This document shows, in pieces, positions 17,166 to 25,551 of a stretch of 64,000 nt of DNA. The notes beneath the pieces are model-generated. The model did no database searches and was not told the DNA's origin. It saw only the letters and a list, made by a program, of their open reading frames with translations. The translations under genes were made by a program, and so were the position numbers. Location of the stretch: the NCBI GenBank assembly GCA_002707495.1, contig PAMZ01000022.1:1-64000 (forward strand), read 5' to 3'. This stretch comes from Halobacteriovoraceae bacterium (GTDB lineage Bacteria; Bdellovibrionota; Bacteriovoracia; Bacteriovoracales; Bacteriovoracaceae). The first letter of the stretch is position 1; each line of letters begins with the position of its first letter.

Positions 17166-17947
17166 AGGACCTCCAATATCCTTGATATATTTTGAGGATA
17201 TTCCAGAACAGAAGCATGTCCACCTCTTAAATAGCCTAAGCTCGATTGTTTACACCTTGTGGCCATCTCTAGGTGTAATTCTCTCGTTGTTAAGATATCT
17301 TCTTCTCCAACGAAAAAATCTACCGGAACCTCAACTTTGGTTAAGTCAACTTCTTCATCCAAAAGCGCAGACTCGATTAAGCGCTCACCAACCTGAGAGG
17401 GCTTAGAGCGATTAAGCTCCTTAAAAAACTCGACTTTTTCAATCTCATTTTTTAGAAAAGACTCTCCAAAAATCCATGGAGTACTCACTTTGAAACGAAG
17501 ATCGTTTCCTCCTGCTCTCGAAGCATCTAGCCAACTTTCAAGCTTCATTCTAAGCTCTGGCCCTAATTTATCGTAAGTATCAAGGGAAAAAACTCTATCC
17601 ACCCTTCTGGGATAAACTTCTGCAAATTTTAAGGCGACTCTTGCACCATTGCTAATGCCAAGTAGAAAAGCACTCTCTATTTCTAATTGATCTAAAATCT
17701 CTTCTAAAAGCTGGACTTGATCAGATAAGGTCGGAACAGAATCAAGAGAGTCAACATTACCTTGTCCAGGTCCATTGTATCTAACCACATTAAAATAAGG
17801 CGTGAGATAAGGGATATGTAAATCCCAAGAATTTAGTCCAGCAAATAACCCGTTTATAAGAACGATCCAAGGTCTATTGGCGCAATCCGCTTGATTAATA
17901 GTAATGGACTCAAAGATTATCTTATCCAATGACGATTCCCCCATCAA
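17162..17947 (-). CDS. Alpha/beta hydrolase
   Basis: About 261 residues with an alpha/beta-hydrolase fold: oxyanion region WIVLINGLFAG, nucleophile elbow GISNGARVAL (Ser), acid in FFVGEEDIL, and catalytic His in RGGHASVLEYP. Likely an esterase or thioesterase of the cytosol. It overlaps the upstream SDR gene. The start is uncertain: an in-frame TTG at 17929 has a better ribosome site (GGGGGA, 7 bases upstream) than the TTG/ATG at 17944-17947. It may release or hydrolyse the product of the KAS III/ligase pathway; the substrate is unknown. Confidence 0.88.
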   Translation of the reverse strand: MMGESSLDKIIFESITINQADCANRPWIVLINGLFAGLNSWDLHIPYLTPYFNVVRYNGPGQGNVDSLDSVPTLSDQVQLLEEILDQLEIESAFLLGISNGARVALKFAEVYPRRVDRVFSLDTYDKLGPELRMKLESWLDASRAGGNDLRFKVSTPWIFGESFLKNEIEKVEFFKELNRSKPSQVGERLIESALLDEEVDLTKVEVPVDFFVGEEDILTTRELHLEMATRCKQSSLGYLRGGHASVLEYPQNISRILEVL

Positions 17948-18635
17948 TATTTAAGCAAGTTCCTGTAATGAATCTAGCTGAATCACTAGCTAGAAATGCA
18001 TATCCATTAGCAATATCTTCAGGTTGACCAAGAGTTTTCAATGGAGTTTTTTCTTCCATCATACCGATAACATTTTCCGGCATTTTCTTCACCATTTCAG
18101 TCATAATAAAACCAGGTGCAATCGCATTGACTCTGATCCCATACTTACCTACTTCTTTAGCGAGAGTTTTTGTCAGTCCAATAACACCAGCTTTTGAAGA
18201 GACGTAATTCGTTTGCCCAAAATTTCCATAATGAGCGACAACACTTGCTGCATTTAAGATAGCTCCTTTCGTTCCTTTAGCTTTCATTTCACTAATGGCC
18301 ATTTGTGAAAGTTTCCAAACCGCTTTGAGATTTACATTGATGACTTGATCAAACATATCATCTGTCATTTTTAAGACACTGGCATCACGAGTGATACCGG
18401 CATTATTAACGAGTACATCTATTCCTCTTGCCATTTCCTCTGCGATCATTTTCTGACCGTCAGCACTAGTGATATCTGTTTGAAGATAAGTAAGCCTCTC
18501 CATACCAGCTAATTCAGTATCTGCCTGAGCTGGTATGTCCATAACGACTAATTCAGCTCCCTCATTCCAAAACTTCTTTACTGTTGCAAGTCCGATCCCG
18601 GCTGCTCCACCTGTTACAAATACTCTTTTCGTCAT
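17922..18635 (-). CDS. FabG/PhaB-like SDR, 3-oxoacyl reductase
   Basis: 237 residues, classical short-chain dehydrogenase. NADP(H) motif TGGAAGIGLA, NNAG motif VNNAGITRD, catalytic Ser in LNAASV and Tyr-Lys in TNYVSSKAGV, and the usual C-terminus ITGTCLNIDGG. The NAGITRD wording is typical of FabG and acetoacetyl-CoA reductases, which reduce 3-oxoacyl-ACP or -CoA to 3-hydroxyacyl. The start follows GGGGAA. It is 1 bp downstream of the KAS III-like gene, so a ketoacyl product made there is the natural substrate (inference). Confidence 0.92.
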   Translation of the reverse strand: MTKRVFVTGGAAGIGLATVKKFWNEGAELVVMDIPAQADTELAGMERLTYLQTDITSADGQKMIAEEMARGIDVLVNNAGITRDASVLKMTDDMFDQVINVNLKAVWKLSQMAISEMKAKGTKGAILNAASVVAHYGNFGQTNYVSSKAGVIGLTKTLAKEVGKYGIRVNAIAPGFIMTEMVKKMPENVIGMMEEKTPLKTLGQPEDIANGYAFLASDSARFITGTCLNIDGGIVIG

Positions 18636-18636
18636 A

Positions 18637-19641
18637 TTATTCCCCTTGAACTAACGTAAATGTTTTTTCATCCCACCTTAAACTTAAAGCAGACCATGTA
18701 TATCCGATTCCAGCACTAGCAAGCACCACATGTGAGCCAGGCTTTAAGAATTCTTCAGCTAAACCGAGGCTTAAGACCTGATCAGGAGCCCCAAAATGCC
18801 CGTACTCATTCAAGTAAATACTTTGCTCCTGTTTTAATTCTAAGCGGTTTAGAATTTCATCATGAGCAGATCTTTTCATGTGAAGAAGAGCTAAATAATC
18901 AACTGGTTGATGAGGAAGAGACGCTTCAGCAGCTTCTTTAATAACGGCCATAAAATTATCTAATGAACGCTCGGCAAGTCTTTGTCTCATACCTTCAATA
19001 TCAGGACAGGTAAGACAATAGTCTTCAGATTTTTCTGACCAAGGCATAGCGGTTCCACCAGCTGGAATAATAACATCCTTACTAAACGCACCGTCTGTTA
19101 TGACAGAAGACTCTAGGATAGGATTTTTTTCTCCACGCTCCAACAGAATCGCAGCACCACCATCGCTTAAATTGTAGAGAAATCTTGAAGTAGAATCTTT
19201 GTAGTTTACCAATTCACCAGTTTTATGTCCTCCACAAAGAAGTACTCTTTTGAGACTTGAATCTTGCAGCATCAAAGACTTTGCAACTTTGATCCCTACA
19301 ACATTTGATGAACATCTAGAGCTTAGATCAAAGGCCCATGCCTTTTTACAACCCAGCTGTTCTTGAACAAAAATTCCCGCCGACCAAACAGGATGATCCT
19401 TAAATTCTGACCCTGTCCAGATCACAAGATCAATCGAGCTAGGATCAAGGCCCTTCAAGACTTCTTTTGCAGCTCTCACCGCCATTTCGCTAGTATTCAT
19501 TTTTTTGGGCGCACGACATTTTTTCTCTATACCCATTTTTTCGCGAACAACGACTTCAGGCAGTCCTGACTCTTTAGCTATATAAGCTGCATCTTCGTAC
19601 TGATTTGGAATCCATACAGCAGATTTACTGAGCGAGATCAT
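18637..19641 (-). CDS. 3-oxoacyl-ACP synthase III-like enzyme (KAS III fold)
   Basis: About 334 residues, thiolase-fold condensing enzyme. From the start at 19641 (behind GGAGAAG) the Cys in LSSRCSSN is residue 110, His in LLHMKRS about 254 and Asn in YLNEYGH about 278, giving a complete Cys-His-Asn triad. The surroundings differ from FabH (no HQAN, no NTSAAS), so it is probably a specialised KAS III that condenses or transfers acyl chains outside normal fatty acid initiation, as PqsD- or OleA-type enzymes do. An upstream in-frame start at 19656 is possible. It overlaps the upstream hydrolase by 17 bp. Confidence 0.88.
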   Translation of the reverse strand: MISLSKSAVWIPNQYEDAAYIAKESGLPEVVVREKMGIEKKCRAPKKMNTSEMAVRAAKEVLKGLDPSSIDLVIWTGSEFKDHPVWSAGIFVQEQLGCKKAWAFDLSSRCSSNVVGIKVAKSLMLQDSSLKRVLLCGGHKTGELVNYKDSTSRFLYNLSDGGAAILLERGEKNPILESSVITDGAFSKDVIIPAGGTAMPWSEKSEDYCLTCPDIEGMRQRLAERSLDNFMAVIKEAAEASLPHQPVDYLALLHMKRSAHDEILNRLELKQEQSIYLNEYGHFGAPDQVLSLGLAEEFLKPGSHVVLASAGIGYTWSALSLRWDEKTFTLVQGE

Positions 19642-20413
19642 AACAAACTTCTCCATTTAAAAATTGTGCTACATGAGCACTAACGATTTCAGGTTTTTCA
19701 AGGAAACAAAGGTGATCAGCACCTTCGATTGGTATTAGCCAACTATGAGGAATTTTTTCTTTCAAAATTTTTGAGTTTACAGGAGCAACATACCTATCGT
19801 TTGTACCTGTCATAATAAGTGTTGGGCATTTAATTTGAGAAAGGTCTTTAGACTGTCTAAGATAATTATCTACAGCTCGTTTTTGCTTTAAAACTTCTTC
19901 CACTCTCGCAGGATGTTTTAACCTTAAATTTATAATCTCTTCCATTTTATTCTTGTCGCTACAAGTAGCTTGAACGGCAAGTCTTGCACCTCTTTCAGGC
20001 GGCAGAGAATAAAAATCCTTTAAATCTTTTTCAGTCAATTTAGGTAGAGGGTGAAAATCCTCTCCGCCACCAGTTGTACAAATCAAACTCAGACTTTTTA
20101 CATGAGCTGGAAATTGCAGGGCACATTCTTGCGCAATAATTCCTCCCATCGATATACCAACGACGTGATAGGAATCATGTCCGATAGATTGCATAAATCC
20201 ATGTGCATCAGTTGCAAGTAACTCTAAAGGATAGGCTTCAAGATTATTTTCACTTTCCCCCATTCCTCTATTGTCTAGCAGCGTCATTTCAGCTCCGAAA
20301 TCAAGCCAGCTAAAATTATAGTGATCGCAACCAAAGCCTGAGATACACAGAACTGGCTCTCCTTCGCCCTTTACAACTGCATTAAATAAATTTTTGTTAT
20401 ATTCTTTTTTCAT
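19625..20413 (-). CDS. Alpha/beta hydrolase, first gene of KAS III operon
   Basis: About 262 residues. Oxyanion motif ISGFGCDHYNF, nucleophile elbow GISMGGIIAQ (Ser), Asp in IMTGTNDRYV and His in EGADHLCFLEKP make a full catalytic triad. It resembles 3-oxoadipate enol-lactonase/haloperoxidase-like hydrolases, but the substrate is unknown. The ATG at 20413 is preferred because ACGGAAG lies 7 bases upstream; a longer start at 20431 lacks a site. Divergent from the TetR regulator, which probably controls it. Confidence 0.9.
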   Translation of the reverse strand: MKKEYNKNLFNAVVKGEGEPVLCISGFGCDHYNFSWLDFGAEMTLLDNRGMGESENNLEAYPLELLATDAHGFMQSIGHDSYHVVGISMGGIIAQECALQFPAHVKSLSLICTTGGGEDFHPLPKLTEKDLKDFYSLPPERGARLAVQATCSDKNKMEEIINLRLKHPARVEEVLKQKRAVDNYLRQSKDLSQIKCPTLIMTGTNDRYVAPVNSKILKEKIPHSWLIPIEGADHLCFLEKPEIVSAHVAQFLNGEVCYDLAQ

Positions 20414-20498
20414 TTTTATACTTCCGTACAATTTTTTTTATACACATAGTAAAAATATTTTGTCTATTGAAAAAACGCATGCTACAAAAAACAAATCT

Positions 20499-21119
20499 AT
20501 GGAAATGCAGAGTTATCAAAATTTCTTGGATCAAAAACCTTCCAAAGGTGATCTTAAAAAACTAGAAATCATTCAAGCCGCAATTGAATGTATATCTAGT
20601 ATTGGTTTTGAAAAGACTACTTATCAGGCCATTGCTGAAAAAGTTGGAACGAGGCGGGCACATATCGCTTATCACTTCAAAGATAAGTCAGATATTTTTA
20701 AAGCCAGTATTCAATATATCAATGGTAATTATCAACGGATTCTCACAGAACAACTCGAAGAAGCACAGCCAGGTATTGATACCATTATCAAGTACGCTAG
20801 TTCACCTTTTGTTTGGGCAGAACAAAATCCAAACGAGCTTTCTGTTATGTTACTTTTTTATTATCTATGCACCATTGACCCAGAATATCGTGCCTTAAAC
20901 GATGATTTAAGAAAACGTGGTGTTGAGAGAATCCTCTTAGTCTTAACCCAAGAATGTAGAATTGAGTTAATGCCGGTTGAATTAGAACTTAAAGCAAAAC
21001 AAATTCAAAACTTGATTTCGGGATCAATTATGGATGCTGTAACAACACAACATAAATCCCTTAAGCAAGCAAAAGATGAAACAATAAAAAACATTACTAA
21101 CCTATTGGAGAAAGTATGA
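20499..21119 (+). CDS. TetR/AcrR family transcriptional regulator
   Basis: About 206 residues. The N-terminal TetR HTH is plain: EIIQAAIECISSIGFEKTTY, then QAIAEKVGTRRAHIAYHFKD. The C-terminal half is the helical ligand-binding domain. A start at 20499 (or the next ATG at 20505) fits the family; in-frame codons back to 20394 would overlap the divergent hydrolase. I see no clean palindromic operator in the 85-bp divergent gap. It likely represses the KAS III operon and the cotranscribed esterase in response to an acyl ligand (inference). Confidence 0.9.
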   Translation: MEMQSYQNFLDQKPSKGDLKKLEIIQAAIECISSIGFEKTTYQAIAEKVGTRRAHIAYHFKDKSDIFKASIQYINGNYQRILTEQLEEAQPGIDTIIKYASSPFVWAEQNPNELSVMLLFYYLCTIDPEYRALNDDLRKRGVERILLVLTQECRIELMPVELELKAKQIQNLISGSIMDAVTTQHKSLKQAKDETIKNITNLLEKV

Positions 21120-21973
21120 AACTTCTATCTTTGACTATCATGATGATGCTGATGGGCACGGCCCACGCTCAAATTTCCCTCACTCAAGTGAACGAGTTTG
21201 GAGAAAACCCTGGAAACCTTAAGATGTACACTTACGTGCCAAGTAAAGAAATTAAAGGAATCGTTGTTCTCATGCATGGATGTGCTCAAGCTGCTTCCGA
21301 TTTTGATGACGAAATTGGCTGGACAAAGATGGCCGATAAGCATGGATTAGCATTGCTACTGCCTCAACAGACAGAGCTTAACAATACGGGAAGATGTTTT
21401 AACTGGTTTGAGATGGGTGATATCTCAAGAGGTCGTGGAGAAGTTGCTTCCATCGCTTCCATGATTGATCACGTAAAAATGGATTTAGGCTCTGAGCGTG
21501 TTTTTATCTCTGGATTGAGCGCAGGTGGGGCCATGAGTAATATAATGCTTGCAACCTACCCTGAGTATTTTGAAGCGGGGGCGATCGTGGCCGGTCTTCC
21601 TGTTGGATGCGCTACCAATTTAGGAAATGCTTGGTCTTGTATGTCAGGCTTTCAATTTCCCATTCCTACGACACAACAAAGAGGTGATGCCATAAGAAGT
21701 GCTGCTGGATCTTTCAATGGAAAGTGGCCAAGAGTTATGGTTGTTCATGGTACTTCTGATGAGTTCGTAAACTACAAAAATGCAGGGTTCATTTATGAGC
21801 AATGGAAGAATGTTCATGGCTCCGAAGACAATGTAGAGTTAATTTCTTTAAAGGGTGTAAGACATGGCTTTCCTGTCGATCCTAGAAATGGATGCGGTGA
21901 AGCTGGTAAGTTTGTATTAGATGCTGGATTCTGTGCGGCTGAAGCTGTGGCAGAATTCTTTCTCTCTAAATAA
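21116..21973 (+). CDS. Secreted PHB-depolymerase-like esterase
   Basis: 285 residues with a signal peptide (MKLLSLTIMMMLMGTAHA). LpqC/PHB-depolymerase family alpha/beta hydrolase: oxyanion MHGCAQAASDF, nucleophile Ser135 in SGLSAGGAMS, Asp in GTSDEFVNY and His in GVRHGFPVD. The family cleaves ester bonds in polyhydroxyalkanoates, acetylxylan or feruloyl sugars outside the cytoplasm. The start overlaps the TetR stop (ATGA), so the two are coupled. With a 3-oxoacyl reductase and Na+ symporter in the divergent operon, uptake of hydroxyacid breakdown products is one reading. Confidence 0.9.
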   Translation: MKLLSLTIMMMLMGTAHAQISLTQVNEFGENPGNLKMYTYVPSKEIKGIVVLMHGCAQAASDFDDEIGWTKMADKHGLALLLPQQTELNNTGRCFNWFEMGDISRGRGEVASIASMIDHVKMDLGSERVFISGLSAGGAMSNIMLATYPEYFEAGAIVAGLPVGCATNLGNAWSCMSGFQFPIPTTQQRGDAIRSAAGSFNGKWPRVMVVHGTSDEFVNYKNAGFIYEQWKNVHGSEDNVELISLKGVRHGFPVDPRNGCGEAGKFVLDAGFCAAEAVAEFFLSK

Positions 21974-21993
21974 TTAAGAGAGTGGTATAAAGT

Positions 21994-22028
21994 CAAAAAA
22001 AGGGCTCACATTGTGAGCCTTTTTTATT
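21994..22028. terminator. Bidirectional rho-independent terminator
   Basis: A run of A, then GGCTCAC-ATT-GTGAGCC (7-bp GC-rich stem), then CCTTTTTTATTT. It sits between the convergent esterase and CarD-like genes and can serve both strands. Confidence 0.88.
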
Positions 22029-22057
22029 TCTTCAAGTTAATTTTTTTTTAATAAGAA

Positions 22058-22519
22058 CTAAGCGACGAAATGAATTCTACTTTCAATTTCAGCTTGCCCT
22101 AAATCAGAAATATGGCTTAGTTCTGGAACAAGTTTTTCTTCCAGTGAATTTAAAAGTTTTCTTTCGGATGCTGAGATTTCTCTTTTCTTTTTAAGAACAC
22201 AGAGATCATGAAGAACTTCAATACTAGCTTTAAACTTTGATCTTGAGACTTTGTCTTTTAGGTACTTATAACGACTTCCATCGATCTCTTGGCAATCAAT
22301 TACTTCTTGATCTTTAAACATATTTAAATATTTTTCTACTGTAACTTTACTAGGAAGTTTACGAAGTTCACTTTCATTTCCTACAGGTACATAAATGACT
22401 AAGTTTTTTGAAGTATCAAATATCTTATGAAACAGCGTATCATTAATGGTGTTTTCACCTAAATACTTTCCAATAGAAATACTTTTTCCGGAGATATAGT
22501 CTCCAATGTTGAGCTGCAT
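22058..22519 (-). CDS. Divergent CarD/CdnL-like transcription regulator
   Basis: 153 residues. N-terminal IGDYISGKSISIGKYLG resembles the Tudor-like RNA polymerase-binding module of CarD. LVIYVPVGNESELRKL matches the family's IPVxNxxxxGLR segment. The C-terminal helices (FKASIEVLHDLCVLKKKR, SASERKLLNSLEEKLVPEL) match the CdnL DNA-contacting helical domain. CarD/CdnL bind the RNAP beta subunit and stabilise open complexes. The usual tryptophan and several glycines are missing, so it is a diverged copy. It stands alone on the minus strand. Confidence 0.7.
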   Translation of the reverse strand: MQLNIGDYISGKSISIGKYLGENTINDTLFHKIFDTSKNLVIYVPVGNESELRKLPSKVTVEKYLNMFKDQEVIDCQEIDGSRYKYLKDKVSRSKFKASIEVLHDLCVLKKKREISASERKLLNSLEEKLVPELSHISDLGQAEIESRIHFVA

Positions 22520-22614
22520 AAGACATCCTTTTGATTTAAGTGACTTACCGATTAAAACATTAATTTTCTTTTGTGTCTAATGACAGGGAGGTAAATCCCT
22601 CCCTATAAGCTCAA

Positions 22615-23085
22615 TTAACCTAATAAACTTTTTAACATCCAAGCCGTTTTCTCGTGATACTCAATCCTCGCTCCCAGTAAAGAATTGGTTCCTTCATCGT
22701 TTGCACCGTCTAAAAGGGGAAGAATCTCTTTTGCTGTTCTTACTACTTGCTCGTGATCTTGCAAAAGGTTTTCCACCATTGCATTTGCCTCACAGCTTTC
22801 TGCAGGGTCTTCCTTTACGCGAGAAAGTTCTGCGAATTCAGAATATGATCCAGGAGCTTTCTCCCCTAGCACTCTTACTCTTTCTGCAATCTCGTCTACT
22901 GCTAAGGCAAGGTCTGTATAGTGTTGCTCAAACATTAAATGCAAAGTTTGAAACATAGGACCCGTGACATTCCAATGGTACTTATGGGTCTTTAAATACA
23001 AAGTGTAGCTCTCAGCCAATAACCTTGCTAGTGACTTGGCAATTTCAGCTCGCTTTGACTCTTCAATTCCTGTTTTTAAACTCAT
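22615..23085 (-). CDS. dps: Dps family DNA-binding ferritin-like protein
   Basis: 156 residues. The ferroxidase signature is intact: KYHWNVTGPMF with the His ligand, and FEQHYTDLALAVDEIAERV with Asp and Glu ligands of the neighbouring subunit. The C-terminus has EYHEKTAWMLKSLL. Dps forms a dodecamer that oxidises and stores iron using peroxide and protects DNA in starvation. Start behind GGAGG. A palindrome at 23159-23175 lies in its upstream region. Confidence 0.95.
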   Translation of the reverse strand: MSLKTGIEESKRAEIAKSLARLLAESYTLYLKTHKYHWNVTGPMFQTLHLMFEQHYTDLALAVDEIAERVRVLGEKAPGSYSEFAELSRVKEDPAESCEANAMVENLLQDHEQVVRTAKEILPLLDGANDEGTNSLLGARIEYHEKTAWMLKSLLG

Positions 23086-23158
23086 TAATTACCTCCATAA
23101 TTTCTGTCAATAATACCATGCAAATCTAAAATAAATAATTATTAAACTTAGATCGAGA

Positions 23159-23175
23159 CATAGATAAAATCTATG
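23159..23175. promoter_or_regulatory. 7-3-7 palindrome upstream of dps
   Basis: CATAGAT-AAA-ATCTATG is a perfect inverted repeat 74 bp upstream of the dps start, between dps and the end of arsR. It could be an operator for a stress regulator or the end of arsR transcription. No family-specific box is recognised. Confidence 0.35.
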
Positions 23176-23191
23176 ATAATAGATTTATACT

Positions 23192-23482
23192 TTAGAAGGT
23201 TTCGCTTAGGCTAGCGATGAACTTTTTTAAAAACGGGCGATCCATCTCATAGATCACATCATTTTTATGACGAGTCGCTTTAATAAGTCCTGCCTCTTTT
23301 AGAGCTTTTAAATGACGACTTACAACCGAGAAGTCTAAACTGCAATCAGATCCTAGTTCACTGATATTATGCTTATGTGACTTGTCTTTGCAATTCGCCA
23401 TATGAACCAATAACTTTAGACGCACGGGGTGGCTAAGAACTTTAAAAATTTTAGTGCTTTGCGTTAATGCTTTTTCATTCAT
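23192..23482 (-). CDS. ArsR/SmtB family metal-responsive repressor
   Basis: 96 residues, winged-helix ArsR fold: HPVRLKLLVHMANC, then the recognition helix CSLDFSVVSRHLKALKEAGL and the wing ATRHKNDVIYEMD. Possible metal ligands are Cys31, His36 and His38 in CKDKSHKH, plus Cys47. These repressors leave DNA when they bind metal, or in some families bind with metal. It diverges from a metal ABC uptake operon over 76 bp that holds a perfect 12-6-12 inverted repeat, so it very probably controls both. Zinc is the likely effector (inference). Confidence 0.9.
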   Translation of the reverse strand: MNEKALTQSTKIFKVLSHPVRLKLLVHMANCKDKSHKHNISELGSDCSLDFSVVSRHLKALKEAGLIKATRHKNDVIYEMDRPFLKKFIASLSETF

Positions 23483-23515
23483 GCCAGCATATAACCACAG
23501 AAAAAAAAAGAAGCC

Positions 23516-23545
23516 AATCTATTTGCATTTTTGTGCAAATAGATT
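23516..23545. promoter_or_regulatory. Perfect 12-6-12 operator for metal-uptake operon
   Basis: Arms AATCTATTTGCA (23516-23527) and TGCAAATAGATT (23534-23545) are exact complements with a 6-bp spacer. It ends 13 bp before the outer-membrane gene start. ArsR-type operators are imperfect 12-2-12 repeats; this longer spacer is unusual, so a Zur/Fur-like protein cannot be excluded. Confidence 0.75.
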
Positions 23546-23558
23546 TAAAACTTTCAGA

Positions 23559-24662
23559 ATGAAAATATTTCTTTTTATATTCTTTTTGCCAAGTATAGCG
23601 TTTGCCCAAAATCCACAGCTCATTCAATGGTTTGCAGGAGCTGATTTAATCGGAACGGGGAACTCCCAAGAAGAACTATCAAATGACTTCTTTGTGCGAG
23701 AATTTGAACTTTCGGCCTTCTCTCAAATAGACCATGTTTGGCAAGGAAGTCTTACCATGTCGATGCATAAAGACGCTGGATCCATAGACCAACCTACAGC
23801 TGAAGTTCATGAAGCTTTTCTTTTTAGTAATCAAGCTATCAATAACACCAATATAAAAATAGGTCGTTTCTTTTTAGGTTTTGGAAGACTCAATAGATTT
23901 CATCGTCACGATTGGGCCCTCTCCGAAGCACCTACCTATCATGAAGAGTTTTTTGGAGAAGAAGCTGTTAGAGATGAGGGAGTAGAGATTTCTAAACTAC
24001 TGGCTACCGACTTTTATCTCGATCTGACTATGGGTATAACTTCAGGAAAAGAATTTGTACATTCGCATAGCGAGTCTCATTCCGAAGACGAGGACGAAGA
24101 TCATGAAACTGTGACTCCGCAAGTTCCAACTCATTACCTAAGGCTAGCATCATTTACCGAGTTCTCAACTCAAAGAGGAATTGAGTACGCTCTTAACTAT
24201 GTAGGCAGAACAGATAATGCAGGAGTGAAAAGTCAGTATATAGGCTTGGATTTCATTTATAAGAATAAATTCTCAAAGTTTTACAAAGATTTGCTTCAAC
24301 TTGAAGTATGGAATCGGGCGACTGAAGAGGAAGGGGAAATCCATAACGATATTGGTGGTTATCTCTACTACGAAAAAGGCTTTGATCAAAATCACGCCTT
24401 AGGTTTTCTTGTTGATTGGTACACTCCCGAAGGTGCTCACGACGAAGAAGAAGAGGAAGAACACTCTCATGGCTTTGAAGTTGAGGATTATTTTACTGAA
24501 GTAGGAATGGTCTATTCTTATTATAATAGTGAATTCATGCGAACTCGACTGACTCTTTCTCACGGTGATGGACTCACCATAGACGAGAAAAGGAGAGACA
24601 ATACAAAATTATTACTTCAAATGGTTTTTACAATAGGAGCACATCCAGCCCATGTCTATTAA
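23559..24662 (+). CDS. Outer-membrane beta-barrel protein of metal uptake, His/Asp-rich loops
   Basis: About 367 residues from the ATG at 23559, with a signal peptide (MKIFLFIFFLPSIAFA). Alternating strands, the phrases AFLFSNQAI and IKIGRFFLGFGRLNRFHRHD, and the C-terminal LLLQMVFTIGAHP are typical of zinc-regulated TonB-independent porin-like proteins. Two loops are rich in His and acid residues (HSHSESHSEDEDEDHE near 168-185 and EEEEEHSHGFEVED near 293-305) and would bind divalent metal. It is first in an operon with a metal ABC transporter, whose next gene overlaps by 11 bp. No clear ribosome site precedes the start. Confidence 0.85.
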   Translation: MKIFLFIFFLPSIAFAQNPQLIQWFAGADLIGTGNSQEELSNDFFVREFELSAFSQIDHVWQGSLTMSMHKDAGSIDQPTAEVHEAFLFSNQAINNTNIKIGRFFLGFGRLNRFHRHDWALSEAPTYHEEFFGEEAVRDEGVEISKLLATDFYLDLTMGITSGKEFVHSHSESHSEDEDEDHETVTPQVPTHYLRLASFTEFSTQRGIEYALNYVGRTDNAGVKSQYIGLDFIYKNKFSKFYKDLLQLEVWNRATEEEGEIHNDIGGYLYYEKGFDQNHALGFLVDWYTPEGAHDEEEEEEHSHGFEVEDYFTEVGMVYSYYNSEFMRTRLTLSHGDGLTIDEKRRDNTKLLLQMVFTIGAHPAHVY

Positions 24663-25551
24663 TACACTCGTTCTCATTTTTATCTTGACACTAATCCCGG
24701 TTGACAGTTTTTCGGAAACTAAAGTTGTCACCACGTTGCCAGAGCTTAAATGGATTGCACAAGAGCTGAAAGTTCCACAACTTGAAACCATTTCACTTCT
24801 TTCGGGAAGTGAAGATCCACATTTTGTTGATGCTTCTCCTTCATTTGTCTTAAAAATCAAGAACGCTGATCTTATCATCGTCAATGGACTTCAACTCGAG
24901 ATGGGATGGGTCCCTTCTGCAATTGAAAAAGCAGGTAATAGTAAAATTCAATTTCAAGCTAAAGGTTATTGCGATGCCTCTGAGTATGTTGAAAAAGCTC
25001 AAGTAACTCCTAACTATAATAGATCTATGGGAGATATTCATCCTCAAGGCAATCCACATTATACACTCTCATTAACACAAATGAGTTTAGCAGCTAAAAA
25101 AATTGCGGAATGTTTATCCTCGGTTGCACCAACCTACCAAGAGCTTATTCAAAAAAACTTATCTAAATTACAAAATGATTTTTCACAAAAATTAAAAGCT
25201 CAAAAAGAAAAGCTCTCCTTTTTAAGTGAGACTGCTCTGATGACTTATCATTTAGAGTTTGTCTATTATCTAAAAGACTATAGTGGCGAGTCAAAGGGGA
25301 CTATAGAGAAAATCCCTGGCGTTCTCCCCTCCTCTTCACACTTATTTAAAATCTCAAAACTCGCAAAAGAGAAGAATGTTAAATTAGTTCTTGCCTCAAT
25401 AACTCACCCTCGAAAGTATCTGGAGAAGTTTCGAAGCATGACGAAAATTCCTTTTATTCAAATGCCTATGCACTTAACCTCTGAGTACAAAAGCTACTGG
25501 GACTATCAAGATGCGCTTGCCGCAGAAATAATTAAAAATGTTAAAGATTAG
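24652..25551 (+). CDS. Metal ABC transporter substrate-binding protein (ZnuA-like)
   Basis: 299 residues, periplasmic cluster A-I metal-binding protein with a signal peptide (about 1-22). Metal ligand candidates: GSEDPHFVDASPS (His about 57), MGDIHPQGNPHY (about 125-136), and MTYHLEFVYYL (His about 202). This family binds Zn or Mn and hands it to a ZnuBC-type permease. It lacks the long His-rich loop of classical ZnuA, but the preceding porin carries such loops. It overlaps the ATPase gene by 14 bp. Confidence 0.9.
   Translation: MSINTLVLIFILTLIPVDSFSETKVVTTLPELKWIAQELKVPQLETISLLSGSEDPHFVDASPSFVLKIKNADLIIVNGLQLEMGWVPSAIEKAGNSKIQFQAKGYCDASEYVEKAQVTPNYNRSMGDIHPQGNPHYTLSLTQMSLAAKKIAECLSSVAPTYQELIQKNLSKLQNDFSQKLKAQKEKLSFLSETALMTYHLEFVYYLKDYSGESKGTIEKIPGVLPSSSHLFKISKLAKEKNVKLVLASITHPRKYLEKFRSMTKIPFIQMPMHLTSEYKSYWDYQDALAAEIIKNVKD

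Noticed and set aside
14306-20413. oleABCD olefin/beta-lactone cluster
   Set aside because: The gene types look similar, but the SDR is FabG-like rather than an extended OleD, the ligase is about 80 residues too short for OleC, and the KAS III motif set is not clearly OleA.
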